64,000 bases of DNA from Paenibacillus camelliae (lineage in GTDB: Bacteria > Bacillota > Bacilli > Paenibacillales > Paenibacillaceae): assembly GCF_023715345.1 (NCBI RefSeq), contig NZ_JAMBNY010000001.1, positions 558,001 through 622,000 on the forward strand. The letters run 5' to 3'. Position numbers and translations under genes: made by a program. Of this stretch, positions 1 to 9,038 are shown piece by piece. The first letter of the stretch is position 1. Each line of letters opens with the position of its first letter. Under the pieces are notes generated by a model, which saw only the letters and a list, made by a program, of their open reading frames with translations, did not search any database and was not told where the DNA came from.

Positions 1-65
1 ATCGTAAGGTGATAACCGGCGTATTCAAGCGTCATCATGTCCTTGGACATTGTTGTGAACGGCAT
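1..65 (-). CDS. Possible partial CDS running off the left edge (N-terminus only)
   Basis: An ATG on the minus strand at 65-63 opens a frame that stays open to the window edge, reading MPFTTMSKDMMTLEYAGYHL. An AGAGGAA sequence lies about 12 bases upstream, a slightly long but usable spacing. In relatives sigG usually follows sigE, but this N-terminus does not resemble SigG (which begins with a conserved VEICGVDT block). Only 21 codons are visible, so the identity is unknown and the call may be wrong. Confidence 0.25.
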   Translation of the reverse strand, partial: MPFTTMSKDMMTLEYAGYHLT

Positions 66-118
66 GACTTGCTACACTTCCTCTCGCATTGTACATCTCA
101 AGTTACAATACCTGAACG

Positions 119-841
119 TCAAAGCATTTTATTGAATTCTTTTCGAAGACGCTTAATGATACGTTTTTCTAAACGTGAAATATAGGACTGAGATATGCCT
201 AGCATGTCTGCAACATCCTTTTGTGTTTTTTCCTCACCATCAGCTAGTCCAAACCGAAGCTCCATAATCACCCGCTCACGATCAGATAGCTTTTCCAATG
301 CCTTTTGCAGCAGCTTGCGATCTACTTGCTCCTCAATATTTCGATAAATCGTATCGTTTTCTGTGCCTAGTACGTCAGAGAGCAACAGCTCATTGCCATC
401 CCAATCTATGTTCAGCGGCTCGTCAAAGCTTACCTCTGTTCTTGTTTTATTGTTCCTTCGTAAATGCATAAGGATTTCATTCTCAATGCACCTGGAAGCA
501 TAGGTTGCAAGCTTAATTTTTTTCTCGGGGTCGAAGGTATTCACAGCTTTAATAAGACCAATCGCTCCAATGGATACAAGATCTTCAATGTTAATGCCTG
601 TGTTTTCAAACTTTCTCGCAATGTACACGACAAGACGCAAATTTCTCTCAATAAGCATCGATCGAACCGCTTCGTCTCCTGTAGGCAAACGCTGCAGTAA
701 ATATTCCTCTTCTTCACGAGTAAGCGGAGGTGGAAGCGCTTCACTGCCTCCAATGTAGTAAATGGTCTCGGACTTTAACCCCAGCTTCAGCAATAACTTA
801 TAATAGGTAAGCTGCATACGTAATTTGTATTTAACTAGCAT
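119..841 (-). CDS. sigE: Sporulation sigma factor sigma-E (pro-form)
   Basis: RNA polymerase sigma factor that switches on the early mother-cell programme of sporulation. The 240 residues include an N-terminal pro-sequence of about 27-29 residues ending before [13 protein letters not shown], which SpoIIGA removes to activate it. Region 2 covers about residues 65-135 ([20 protein letters not shown], then the [13 protein letters not shown] block) and region 4 about 185-238 with the helix-turn-helix [20 protein letters not shown]. The ATG has a GGGAGG site 9 bases upstream. It lies 14 bases downstream of spoIIGA, so protease and substrate are made from one message. Sequence and length match Bacillus SigE closely. 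Confidence 0.97.
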   Translation of the reverse strand: MLVKYKLRMQLTYYKLLLKLGLKSETIYYIGGSEALPPPLTREEEEYLLQRLPTGDEAVRSMLIERNLRLVVYIARKFENTGINIEDLVSIGAIGLIKAVNTFDPEKKIKLATYASRCIENEILMHLRRNNKTRTEVSFDEPLNIDWDGNELLLSDVLGTENDTIYRNIEEQVDRKLLQKALEKLSDRERVIMELRFGLADGEEKTQKDVADMLGISQSYISRLEKRIIKRLRKEFNKML

Positions 842-855
842 GTATCGATTCCTCC

Positions 856-1797
856 CTATCCTACGGATGATGTTTGATTAATCATTAACGATGGATGAAC
901 GATCGCTTGATAGGAGCCATCTGCGCTCAGCTGTCCACCATCAAATCCTATCAGTACTTTTGCGGCATCATAAACGATTTCGTTATGCTTAACTCTGACC
1001 AGATCAGGTCTAAGAGCAAGCATAAATTGAGCGTTTCGATTTACTCCTCGATAAGGAACGATTCGAATGCGGTCCTGCCATTTCTCCATGTCTTCATGCT
1101 CCGTGATCGTGCTTAGCACACGGTTCATGTCCCCTTGCTTGAGCTGCTCTACTAGCGCAAAAGGCAGCAGATGAGCGAGCTGGTTAACTTCAACAATCAT
1201 GACAGGTGTCTTCGTTAATGGGTCATAGAGCTGATTGCCCGTATCGATAAGTCCATGGCAATGGGTGACCTGTCCAGCTAAGTGAAGCTCTACATCAGCA
1301 ATATGCTGCTCCATAAGCTGCTGTTTACGTTTACTTCGAACAAAATTCATCCACAAATAGATAATAACCATACTGCATACAATGAGATAGAAGGTACCCA
1401 TCTGCAGCTTCGTTGTCACTTCGCCACCAATAAAAATAAGATTAGCCCAAACCTGCTGCGAGCTGCTCATGAGCATATAATATATACCGAGCAGTCCTCC
1501 AGCTAATACGAAGCTTATGAGATAGAAGCTTATTAAATCTCTTAGGTAAGTTTGCAAGGAATAATAGCCAAAGCTGATATAGATCATCAAAAAGGATATA
1601 AAAAGCTTTATCAATATGTGATACATGCCGCCTAAGCTCGGGATGAGCATGGCAAGTGTGTACATGGCTCCTAGTGCGGATGCTGTCAGCAGTCTCCAAG
1701 GCTTCGGTCGTACACCGCGTACCCAGCCTGTTAGTAATAATATAATTCCGTCTACTAAAAGCTCTCTTAGAAAGATGATATCAGCATATATAGCCAT
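856..1797 (-). CDS. spoIIGA: Sigma-E processing aspartic peptidase SpoIIGA
   Basis: Membrane protease that cleaves pro-sigma-E in the mother cell after a signal from the forespore (SpoIIR). About five hydrophobic segments fill residues 1-155. The C-terminal half carries the aspartic-protease-like LIDTGN motif with the likely catalytic Asp185, corresponding to Asp183 of the Bacillus subtilis protein. GGAGTTGAAG lies upstream of the ATG. It is the first gene of the spoIIGA-sigE pair and is separated from ftsZ by the ftsZ terminator. It should be driven by the spoIIG-type promoter described at 1888-1920. Confidence 0.96.
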   Translation of the reverse strand: MAIYADIIFLRELLVDGIILLLTGWVRGVRPKPWRLLTASALGAMYTLAMLIPSLGGMYHILIKLFISFLMIYISFGYYSLQTYLRDLISFYLISFVLAGGLLGIYYMLMSSSQQVWANLIFIGGEVTTKLQMGTFYLIVCSMVIIYLWMNFVRSKRKQQLMEQHIADVELHLAGQVTHCHGLIDTGNQLYDPLTKTPVMIVEVNQLAHLLPFALVEQLKQGDMNRVLSTITEHEDMEKWQDRIRIVPYRGVNRNAQFMLALRPDLVRVKHNEIVYDAAKVLIGFDGGQLSADGSYQAIVHPSLMINQTSSVG

Positions 1798-1887
1798 TTA
1801 CTTCAACTCCGATGCAGCTGTTGCGTACCTATGCTAGATCTAAACAATGTAAACAGTATAGGTTATATTTATTCCAAAGTCTGTCAG

Positions 1888-1920
1888 TTTATGTCACGCT
1901 ATTCACTCTATTTTTGTCAA
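1888..1920 (-). promoter_or_regulatory. Candidate spoIIG-type promoter with long spacer and 0A-like box
   Basis: On the minus strand a perfect TTGACA (1920-1915) is followed 21 bases later by CATAAA (1893-1888), upstream of spoIIGA. The known spoIIG promoter of Bacillus is unusual in having consensus-like hexamers about 22 bases apart and in needing Spo0A~P bound over the -35 region. Here the -35 overlaps TGTCAAA (plus strand 1915-1921), one mismatch from the Spo0A box TGTCGAA. The pattern is seen directly; the regulation is inferred by analogy. Confidence 0.45.
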
Positions 1921-2010
1921 AGAAGAACGGTAAACTTTCGCATATGCTGTCAGTTGAAGTGTGCGATGATAGGGGATCATCCCCATGCAGTTAATCTTAA
2001 AAATGCATAC

Positions 2011-2065
2011 AAAAAATCCCCTTAGCTTCCATTCGATTGTGTATCGAATAAAGCATAAGGGGATT
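2011..2065 (-). terminator. Intrinsic terminator after ftsZ
   Basis: A 10-11 base stem (AATCCCCTTA at 2015-2024 with TAAGGGGATT at 2056-2065) encloses an inner ATTCGAT/ATCGAAT stem. On the minus strand it is followed by a T-run from the A6 at 2011-2016. It lies 11 bases past the ftsZ stop and separates ftsAZ from spoIIGA-sigE. Confidence 0.9.
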
Positions 2066-2076
2066 CATCCTACTTA

Positions 2077-3171
2077 TTATTTACGACGTAGAAACGCAGG
2101 GATTTCCAAATCGCTCGATAGATTTGTTCCAATAGGTTTAGAAGATTGAGATTTTCCAGCATCGCCAGCATCGCCGGTTGCTTGTGTCACTGGGCGACGT
2201 GGAGGTCCTTCCACTTGCTTCGCCTCAAAGCCAGTAGCAATGACCGTTACTTTAATCTCATCCTTCATATCCTCGTCAATAATCGCACCGAAAATCATAT
2301 TTACATCTGGATCAGATGCTGAAATAACGATTTCAGCTGCTTCATTAACTTCATAAAGAGACAGATTGCTGCCGCCAGTGATGTTCATAATAACACCACG
2401 TGCACCATCAATCGATGTTTCAAGTAATGGGCTTTGAATGGCTTTGCGAGCCGCTTCAGCTGCACGGTTTTCACCAGTTGCTAGACCAATACCCATTAGT
2501 GCAGAGCCGCGCTCTGTCATAATTGTCTTCACGTCAGCAAAGTCTAGGTTGATTAGACCAGGAACTTGAATCAGGTCAGAAATGCCTTGCACCGCTTGAC
2601 GGAGAACATTATCTGCCTCACGGAATGCTTCAAGCATTGGAGTTTTCTTATCTACGATTTCAAGAAGGCGATCATTCGGAATAACAATTAATGTATCAAC
2701 CTTTTCTTTTAACGCTTCAATTCCTGATTCAGCTTGTCCAAAGCGTTTACGTCCTTCAAACGTAAACGGGCGAGTAACAACACCAACAGTTAGAGCACCG
2801 CATTCACGTGCAATTTCAGCAATAACAGGGGCAGCACCAGTACCTGTTCCTCCGCCCATACCTGCAGTTACGAACACCATGTCCGCACCCTTCAGCTGGT
2901 TAGCAATTAGATCACGAGATTCTTCTGCTGCTTTTTTACCTACCTCAGGATTCGCTCCTGCGCCAAGCCCGCGAGTTAGCTTATCACCAATTTGCAGCTT
3001 ATGCTCTGATTTAGCTAGATTCAACGCTTGTGCGTCAGTATTTACTGTTATAAACTCTACACCTTTTACTCCGTTTTCAATCATGCGGTTTACTGCGTTA
3101 CTACCACCGCCACCAACACCAATAACTTTAATTTGAGCTAGCTGCTCAAGTTCTAAGTCGAATTCCAACAT
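2077..3171 (-). CDS. ftsZ: Cell division GTPase FtsZ
   Basis: Tubulin homologue that polymerises into the cytokinetic ring. The GTP-binding GGGGSN loop is at residues 19-24 and the tubulin signature [12 protein letters not shown] at 104-115; the T7 loop reads [12 protein letters not shown] variable linker after residue 315 leads to the conserved C-terminal tail [12 protein letters not shown], which binds FtsA and other partners. The 364-residue length is typical. The gene starts 17 bases after the ftsA stop and is probably co-transcribed with ftsA, as in Bacillus. Confidence 0.98.
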   Translation of the reverse strand: MLEFDLELEQLAQIKVIGVGGGGSNAVNRMIENGVKGVEFITVNTDAQALNLAKSEHKLQIGDKLTRGLGAGANPEVGKKAAEESRDLIANQLKGADMVFVTAGMGGGTGTGAAPVIAEIARECGALTVGVVTRPFTFEGRKRFGQAESGIEALKEKVDTLIVIPNDRLLEIVDKKTPMLEAFREADNVLRQAVQGISDLIQVPGLINLDFADVKTIMTERGSALMGIGLATGENRAAEAARKAIQSPLLETSIDGARGVIMNITGGSNLSLYEVNEAAEIVISASDPDVNMIFGAIIDEDMKDEIKVTVIATGFEAKQVEGPPRRPVTQATGDAGDAGKSQSSKPIGTNLSSDLEIPAFLRRK

Positions 3172-3188
3172 CTATTCTCTTCCCCCTG

Positions 3189-4436
3189 TCAAATAAATTC
3201 CTGAAACATATTTTTTATTCGTTCTAACATACGGGGTTTGGACGAAGCTGGATTGTTTCCTTTGCGACTAACTGGCTTCTTCGTTGTAGTGCTAGCTCCT
3301 CGGACACCCATGTATTTTGAAACATATTGTATCATTCCAACTCCACTGCTATAAGAAGGGTCCTTTACACCGATAAAATCAGGCAAAGCAATTCTAACAC
3401 TTGCATCTAGCTCCGCCTGTGCTAATGTTAGCGTACCAGGTAAGGAGACGGAGCCACCAGTCAACACATAGCTATCAACCTTATCACCGTAGCCAAGAGC
3501 AGTAACCTCTGCTTTAATAAGCTGGAATATTTCCTGCATACGAGGCTCGATAATACTCGCCAAATCCTTTTGTGAGAATTCTTTTTCTACATTGCTACCC
3601 ATACGTGTCACTTTGAATCTTACTTCATCAGCTGCATCCTCGATATTCGCACAGCCAAACTTCAGTTTGATTTTCTCCGCGTGATCGCTTTGAGAGCGCA
3701 GTCCATAGGCAATATCATTCGTAACAAATTGTCCGCCGATTGGAAGCGATGAGATTGCGGTTATGCCGCCTTGCTCATAGATCGCAATCGTCGTTGAACC
3801 ACCACCGATATCAACGAGCGCCGTTCCTGCTTCCTTTTCATCCTTAGATAAAGTCATAACGCCAGATGCAAGTGTTAGTAAAATGACACCATTAATTTTT
3901 AATCCAGCCTTGTCCACACATCTAACGAGATTATGTACGGCTGACTTTGCACCTGTAATCACTGTTGCTTCTACTTCTAATCTTACTCCTATCATGCCTC
4001 TTGGATCAGAGATTCCTTCCAATCCATCTACAATATACTGTTTCGGTACAAGGTTTATAATTTCACGGTCTGGCGGTAACGTAACGACTTTGGCAGCCTG
4101 TAGTACTCGTTCAATATCCTCTTCTCCGATCTCACGATCCTCATTCGACACTGCGACGACACCATGATTCGTCTGTACGCCTATATGGCTTCCTTGAATT
4201 CCTACATATACCTCTGAGATTTCGATATCTACCATACGCTCTGCATGCTCAATCGCATTTTTAATGGACAGGACGGTTTGATCAATATCTACAATTGCAC
4301 CTTTCCGAATCCCTTCAGAGTCTGCTGTACCAACACCAATGATATTAATCGAATTATCGCTATTAATTTCACCGATAATCGCTCGAACCTTGGATGTACC
4401 GATGTCCAAACTGACAATAATGTCACCGTTGCTCAC
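3189..4436 (-). CDS. ftsA: Cell division protein FtsA
   Basis: Actin-like ATPase that tethers FtsZ to the membrane and recruits later divisome proteins. The phosphate-binding LDIGTSKVRAIIGE block is near the N-terminus, DIGGGSTTIAIYE near residue 200, and the C-terminus ends in an amphipathic targeting helix (ERIKNMFQEFI). The start is GTG at 4436 (VSNGDIIVSL), because GGAGGTG lies 7 bases upstream. An in-frame ATG at 4457 is rejected since the ribosome site would then lie inside the gene. A 292-base AT-rich stretch, including the SigH-like promoter, precedes it. Confidence 0.95.
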   Translation of the reverse strand: MSNGDIIVSLDIGTSKVRAIIGEINSDNSINIIGVGTADSEGIRKGAIVDIDQTVLSIKNAIEHAERMVDIEISEVYVGIQGSHIGVQTNHGVVAVSNEDREIGEEDIERVLQAAKVVTLPPDREIINLVPKQYIVDGLEGISDPRGMIGVRLEVEATVITGAKSAVHNLVRCVDKAGLKINGVILLTLASGVMTLSKDEKEAGTALVDIGGGSTTIAIYEQGGITAISSLPIGGQFVTNDIAYGLRSQSDHAEKIKLKFGCANIEDAADEVRFKVTRMGSNVEKEFSQKDLASIIEPRMQEIFQLIKAEVTALGYGDKVDSYVLTGGSVSLPGTLTLAQAELDASVRIALPDFIGVKDPSYSSGVGMIQYVSKYMGVRGASTTTKKPVSRKGNNPASSKPRMLERIKNMFQEFI

Positions 4437-4531
4437 TGCGCGGCACCTCCGTTTCAAATATTTATAGTTTTAACGATGAATAGTTGATATTCGATCGCTT
4501 ATACTTTTACTCGTGGAAAGCCCACTATCAT

Positions 4532-4560
4532 CTATTCAACAAATATGTGGGTTTCCCTCT
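4532..4560 (-). promoter_or_regulatory. Candidate SigH-type promoter for ftsA-ftsZ
   Basis: On the minus strand AGAGGGAAA (4560-4552) is followed after 11 bases by GTTGAAT (4540-4534). The Bacillus sigma-H consensus is RnAGGAwWW, 11-12 bases, RnnGAATww; there is one clear mismatch in the -35 element. In Bacillus subtilis ftsAZ is known to have a sigma-H promoter active at sporulation onset. The position, in the 244-base gap before ftsA, fits. The rest of this gap (4437-4728) is AT-rich with several weak TATAAT-like motifs and no open frame. Confidence 0.4.
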
Positions 4561-4728
4561 TTTTTCAACATTATTTTCGAAACTTTTAATAAGAAGTAGG
4601 AATAATTTCCTATATTTTGAGTTAATCCAAAATAGATAGGTATTAAGTTTCACTTAAAAGATTAGATAGATTCCCACATAAAATTTTACCATTGATTATA
4701 GCTGTTGAGTAGTGTCTTTTTGCTTACT

Positions 4729-5484
4729 TTACTCATTTCCAGATTCATCCTCTTCTGCTTCGATATCGAACGGAACAAATGTATCAGCTAGAAGCAGCGT
4801 AAGTCGACCTGGCGCTTGACTCTCGATCACGCCATTCATCGTACCTACCTTCTCACGCAGCAAACTAATTGCTGTAATCACCTCGAATTTTGTTCTTGTA
4901 AAAATTAAAATTCGATCGGGAAAAGCAGATGAAGGTATGGGAGATATCTCCGAAATATCGGAAAGCAATGCGTTGTCAATCGTTGAGAGCTGTTTCATCA
5001 GTTCTTTTTTATTCATATCGTCCGGCTGCCAGCCCGTTAATATGGGCTTGTCCATAATTTGCATACGCTCACTATTGGTAACGACACTCGCACCGCTTGC
5101 AAGTAATGCGATCAAATCACCATTTTCGGACAGTTCGAACGCAACGACCTTATATTCCTGCACATTGATTTTTACTATCCCCGGAAACTTTTTGGAGACA
5201 TCGACATTTTGTATACTGCTATTTCGTAGCAATGACTCTTTTATCTTTTTACTTGAGCTGAACAGAAATGAATCGCCTACTTTAAGGTCAGCATCATTTA
5301 TTATTTCAGCATTGCTAGTAAATTGCGCGCCGGTAACTTGGATTTCTGTTATTTTACTTAGCGAGGAGTTAAAAAACACGATGATTAATAATGCAATAAA
5401 TAAGATGACAATTATCGTTATAAGCTTTTTGTTGCTTTTCTTTTTCGGTTCAGGTACCTTTAGCACTGGCAAATCGGTATTCAT
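4729..5484 (-). CDS. divIB: Divisome protein DivIB/FtsQ
   Basis: Bitopic division protein that helps assemble FtsL/DivIC and septal PBPs. From the ATG at 5484 (MNTDLPVLKVPEPKKK) it has a short cytoplasmic part rich in lysine, one membrane segment at about residues 23-42, and an extracytoplasmic POTRA domain beginning ITEIQVTGAQF. The C-terminal tail is acidic (DIEAEEDESGNE). A GTG at 5505 is in frame, but AAGGAG lies between it and the ATG, so the ATG is preferred (251 residues). It follows murA in the operon. Confidence 0.9.
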   Translation of the reverse strand: MNTDLPVLKVPEPKKKSNKKLITIIVILFIALLIIVFFNSSLSKITEIQVTGAQFTSNAEIINDADLKVGDSFLFSSSKKIKESLLRNSSIQNVDVSKKFPGIVKINVQEYKVVAFELSENGDLIALLASGASVVTNSERMQIMDKPILTGWQPDDMNKKELMKQLSTIDNALLSDISEISPIPSSAFPDRILIFTRTKFEVITAISLLREKVGTMNGVIESQAPGRLTLLLADTFVPFDIEAEEDESGNE

Positions 5485-5509
5485 CGCTTGTCCACTCCTT
5501 AACACAACG

Positions 5510-5538
5510 CGGCCTCCTCACCAATGATGAGGAAGCCG
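5510..5538 (-). terminator. Weak hairpin between murA and divIB
   Basis: TCCTCA (5515-5520) can pair with TGAGGA (5528-5533), with some further GC pairing outside. There is no T-run on the minus strand, so this may be a processing or attenuation hairpin rather than a true terminator. Confidence 0.3.
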
Positions 5539-5554
5539 ATTATCATTCCAAAGT

Positions 5555-6838
5555 CTACTGCGCATAGGTCTCATTCTTAGAAAGTGCTGTTAATCTAGTA
5601 ATTTTGGCACCTAGCAAGGAAAGCATATCTTCTATACGATCATAGCCTCGATCTATGTGATGTATGCGCTCTACTACAGTTTTTCCTTGTGCAGCTAACC
5701 CTGCAATAACTAGAGCTGCACCCGCACGCAAATCAGTCGCCTCTACCGTTGCACCATATAGCCGAGGAACACCTCGAATATAGGCTGTATTCATATCAAC
5801 TCTTATATCTGCGCCCATCCTTGCCAGCTCATCTACATGCTTTAAGCGACCTTCAAAGATCGTTTCTTTAATGACGCTAACGCCATCCGCAAGAGCAAGC
5901 ATAACCATCACCTGCGATTGCAGATCCGTTGGAAAGGCTGGGTATGGTGCTGTTACAATTTTCTCAACAGCCTTGCTGCGCAATCTGCTGTCAACTCTAA
6001 TTATATCACCATCAACATGAATTTGAACACCTGCACGGCGCATCACATGAATAAGCGACGTGAGATGACTAGGCTGGGTTTTGTGTAGCGTAACTTGACC
6101 GCGAGTTGCAGCAGCTGCGATCATTAATGTCCCCGTTACGATTCGGTCTGGAATTACTCTATGCTCACAGGCTTTTAATGAGCTAACTCCGTCAATCGTA
6201 ATCGTATCTGTTCCAGCACCGAGCACCTTGGCACCCATTGCATTAAGAAAATGCTGAAGATCTTGAATCTCCGGTTCACGTGCAGCATTAGTAATCGTTG
6301 TTCGACCTTCAGCTAAAACTGCCGCCATCATAATATTCTCCGTTGCACCTACACTAGGAAAATGCAAGTGAATATCGGAACCGATCAGTTTTTCTGCTCT
6401 GCAAAGAATCGTATTTCCTGTTTCTTCAATCGTTGCGCCTAGCGCCTTCAAACCATCCAGATGGATATCGATTTTCCGCTCCCCAATTGCACATCCACCT
6501 GGCTGATACACTTGAGTTTTGCCGTACTTCGCCAGCAATGGTCCCATCAAAAAGATGGAAGACCTCATCTGTTTCATTAGCCCTTCCGGAACATGTGAAG
6601 CAGATGCTCCTTTTGTGTCAATGATAATCGTACTTCCCTTATGCTCTACTCGACAACCAAGTTCTCGTAATATCGAGATCATCACTTCGATATCAAGCAA
6701 ATGTGGAACATTTTCGAGTACGGTTGTTCCTTCAGCCAGCAGACTGGCAGCCATAATCGGCAGCACCGCGTTTTTGGCACCTTGGATTACAACAGTTCCT
6801 GACAAAGGCTTTCCGCCTTCAATCACCAATCTGTCCAA
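5555..6838 (-). CDS. murA: UDP-N-acetylglucosamine 1-carboxyvinyltransferase MurA
   Basis: First committed enzyme of peptidoglycan synthesis: transfers enolpyruvate from PEP to UDP-GlcNAc, in the cytoplasm. The N-terminal [15 protein letters not shown] block and the active-site loop PGGCAIGER with Cys116 (the fosfomycin target) are present, and length (427 residues) is normal. The start is TTG at 6838, supported by GGAGGTG 6 bases upstream and by alignment to the usual N-terminus MDRLVIEGG. It sits between murB and divIB, a placement also seen in other Paenibacillaceae clusters. Confidence 0.97.
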   Translation of the reverse strand: MDRLVIEGGKPLSGTVVIQGAKNAVLPIMAASLLAEGTTVLENVPHLLDIEVMISILRELGCRVEHKGSTIIIDTKGASASHVPEGLMKQMRSSIFLMGPLLAKYGKTQVYQPGGCAIGERKIDIHLDGLKALGATIEETGNTILCRAEKLIGSDIHLHFPSVGATENIMMAAVLAEGRTTITNAAREPEIQDLQHFLNAMGAKVLGAGTDTITIDGVSSLKACEHRVIPDRIVTGTLMIAAAATRGQVTLHKTQPSHLTSLIHVMRRAGVQIHVDGDIIRVDSRLRSKAVEKIVTAPYPAFPTDLQSQVMVMLALADGVSVIKETIFEGRLKHVDELARMGADIRVDMNTAYIRGVPRLYGATVEATDLRAGAALVIAGLAAQGKTVVERIHHIDRGYDRIEDMLSLLGAKITRLTALSKNETYAQ

Positions 6839-6853
6839 TGTATCACCTCCGAA

Positions 6854-7759
6854 TTACCGCTCGCCCACCACCAATACTTCAGGTATTAAGAGGATACCAT
6901 TACGCTCCTTTATAACGCCTTGAATATGTGTAATAAGAGCGAGAACGTCATTAGCTGTCGCCTGTCCTGTGTTGACGATAAAATTGGCATGAAGCTCGGA
7001 TACTTGTGCTCCTCCACATTGGAACCCTTTGAGGCCAGCCTCCTCAATTAACCGTGCCGAGTAATCTCCCGGCGGATTGCGAAACACACTCCCCGCACAA
7101 GCCATTTGTAGGGGCTGTGTTTGCAATCTGCGTTCCTTATGCCTTGCCATTTCTGCAGTAATATGTTGGCGATCGCCCTTCGCAAGCTCGAAGGTAGCCT
7201 CTATGACGAATCCCGATATTTCCTGCATAATGGAGTGGCGATAAGAGAAATTCATATCTTCGCTGTAATAGGTAACCAATTCTCCGTTTGACAGTACAAT
7301 TTCAGCTGACTTAAAAATACGTGATACATCAGATCCATGCGCGCCAGCGTTCATATAGACAGCGCCGCCAACCGTGCCTGGAATGCCTCCGGCAAACTCC
7401 AGACCAGTTAAACCCTGTCTGCCAGCAGTAACGGCTAGCTTAATGAAGGAATACGCTGCACCAGCAGTAACTGTATTGCCTTCAAAATGAGCATAATCCA
7501 GGCCTTTACCAGGCTTTATCACTACGCCGCGCAATCCTTTATCACTAACAAGCATATTGGAGCCGCGTCCGATCGTCGTCCACGGCAGGTTATGCTTATT
7601 CAGCAATTGGATTAATTTGATGAGCTGTTCCTTGCCTTGAGGAAGGACCATCAGATCAGCGTTACCGCCAATCTTCCACGTTGTATGCTTCGATAGCGGC
7701 TCATTGAAGAGATATTCCCCGATTTGATGCTCTTCAAGCTCCTCTATAAATAGATTCAT
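6854..7759 (-). CDS. murB: UDP-N-acetylenolpyruvoylglucosamine reductase MurB
   Basis: FAD enzyme that reduces UDP-GlcNAc-enolpyruvate to UDP-MurNAc using NADPH. FAD-site motifs GRGSNMLVSD and GGIPGTVGGAVYMNAG, the catalytic Ser in CAGSVFRNP and the C-terminal PEVLVVGE glutamate are visible. This is the shorter, Gram-positive type. The frame is open upstream to 7852, but AAAGGAGG precedes the ATG at 7759 (MNLFIEELEE), giving 301 residues, the family length. Confidence 0.96.
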   Translation of the reverse strand: MNLFIEELEEHQIGEYLFNEPLSKHTTWKIGGNADLMVLPQGKEQLIKLIQLLNKHNLPWTTIGRGSNMLVSDKGLRGVVIKPGKGLDYAHFEGNTVTAGAAYSFIKLAVTAGRQGLTGLEFAGGIPGTVGGAVYMNAGAHGSDVSRIFKSAEIVLSNGELVTYYSEDMNFSYRHSIMQEISGFVIEATFELAKGDRQHITAEMARHKERRLQTQPLQMACAGSVFRNPPGDYSARLIEEAGLKGFQCGGAQVSELHANFIVNTGQATANDVLALITHIQGVIKERNGILLIPEVLVVGER

Positions 7760-7911
7760 TATGTTCTCCTCCTTTTGAGAATCGCTGCACATCATTCTCA
7801 AGCAATCACAGTCCGACGAGTGGAAACACAGGCACCGCATAGCTCTGATCACGAATTATACGGTATCTTATGCCTTACCACTCATTTATGTGACAATCGC
7901 CTAAATCAATC

Positions 7912-9033
7912 TTATCGTTTGTTTTTTCTAATTCTATTTAATGCAAGTGCGATACGATTCGAAGAATCCGGCACCGCTAAAAATAAAGAGGCCTGTGACA
8001 TTTTAGAAAGTCTGTGTTCATCAAGCAGCAAGGCAGCCATACGCTCCAGCAACGCTTTGCCACTTAGCTCGCGCTCAAGTATGATCTCCGCTGCGCCTAC
8101 AGATTCTAAGCTTCTTGCATTAGCCTCCTGATGATTGTTCGTAACATTCGGTGACGGAATTAAGATGGATGGCTTACCAAGCGCGGTAATTTCCGCCAAC
8201 GATGAGGCTCCAGATCGGCTCACGACGATTGAAGCGTCCGTCAGCACCTCAGCCATATTGTTGATATAGGGCATGAGCTTAATGCTGCCGCGTTCAAACG
8301 CAGCAGTTCCTCTTAATTTCTCCAAGGTGTTCTCATAGTACGTTTCACCTGTAGCGAAAACAATGACGAATGAGTCGAGCTTCTGCAACAGCTCCTCTTC
8401 CTCAGCAAAAGCGATCACAGCTTCGTTAAGTGCTTTTGCCCCACGGCTTCCACCAACGATGAGTGCATAGCGTTGGTTAGGCTCAAGTTCTAGTGATGCT
8501 CTGCCACGACCTGGATAGGCCTCCAGCACTTGAGAGGCACAAGGGTTTCCTGTAAAGCTTACCTGCTTAGCCTTAGCGAAGGCAGCTAAGGAATCCTCAA
8601 AGCTGACTCCAACGTGGGAAACATAGCGGGTAAGAAATTTATTCGTAAGACCAGGTATTGCATTTTGCTCATGAATAAAGGTGGGCACACCTAAGCGGGC
8701 AGCCGCATATACGACTGGCCCACACACATAACCACCAGTGCCTACAACGACATCTGGCTTAAACTGTTTAATTAGCTGCTTAGAACGCGATACTCCCCGT
8801 AAAAAACGGATAACTGTCCGTACATTATCGTAGGACAGTTTCCGCTTAAACCCCGTAATTTCTATACTTTCAAAAGGAATGCCTGTTCGTGGAACAATTT
8901 TACTTTCCATTCCTTTGTCTGTTCCTATATACAACAGCTCAGTTGCTGGGTCCTGCTGCTTCAAGTATTGCCCAATTGCCAAAGCAGGATAAATGTGGCC
9001 ACCAGTACCTCCACCTGTTAACAATATTTTCAT
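7912..9033 (-). CDS. murG: Lipid II synthase MurG (GlcNAc transferase)
   Basis: Peripheral membrane GT28 glycosyltransferase that adds GlcNAc to lipid I to make lipid II. The N-terminal GGGTGGHIYPALAI loop and the donor-binding GASSLAEITALGKPSILIP and NHQ motifs are intact. The ATG at 9033 (MKILLTGGG) has AGGTGA 6 bases upstream; a GTG at 9042 overlaps the spoVE stop and is less likely. It follows spoVE by only a few bases, which suggests translational coupling. Confidence 0.96.
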   Translation of the reverse strand: MKILLTGGGTGGHIYPALAIGQYLKQQDPATELLYIGTDKGMESKIVPRTGIPFESIEITGFKRKLSYDNVRTVIRFLRGVSRSKQLIKQFKPDVVVGTGGYVCGPVVYAAARLGVPTFIHEQNAIPGLTNKFLTRYVSHVGVSFEDSLAAFAKAKQVSFTGNPCASQVLEAYPGRGRASLELEPNQRYALIVGGSRGAKALNEAVIAFAEEEELLQKLDSFVIVFATGETYYENTLEKLRGTAAFERGSIKLMPYINNMAEVLTDASIVVSRSGASSLAEITALGKPSILIPSPNVTNNHQEANARSLESVGAAEIILERELSGKALLERMAALLLDEHRLSKMSQASLFLAVPDSSNRIALALNRIRKNKR

Positions 9034-9038
9034 GTCAG

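Noticed and set aside
1-118. N-terminus of sigG, expected after sigE
   Set aside because: The partial frame at 1-65 does not match the conserved SigG start.
1812-2025. Short plus-strand frames between spoIIGA and ftsZ
   Set aside because: No SD; the region is explained by the spoIIGA promoter and the ftsZ terminator.
4437-4457. Upstream ATG start for ftsA
   Set aside because: The SD GGAGGTG would lie inside the coding region; GTG at 4436 has correct spacing.
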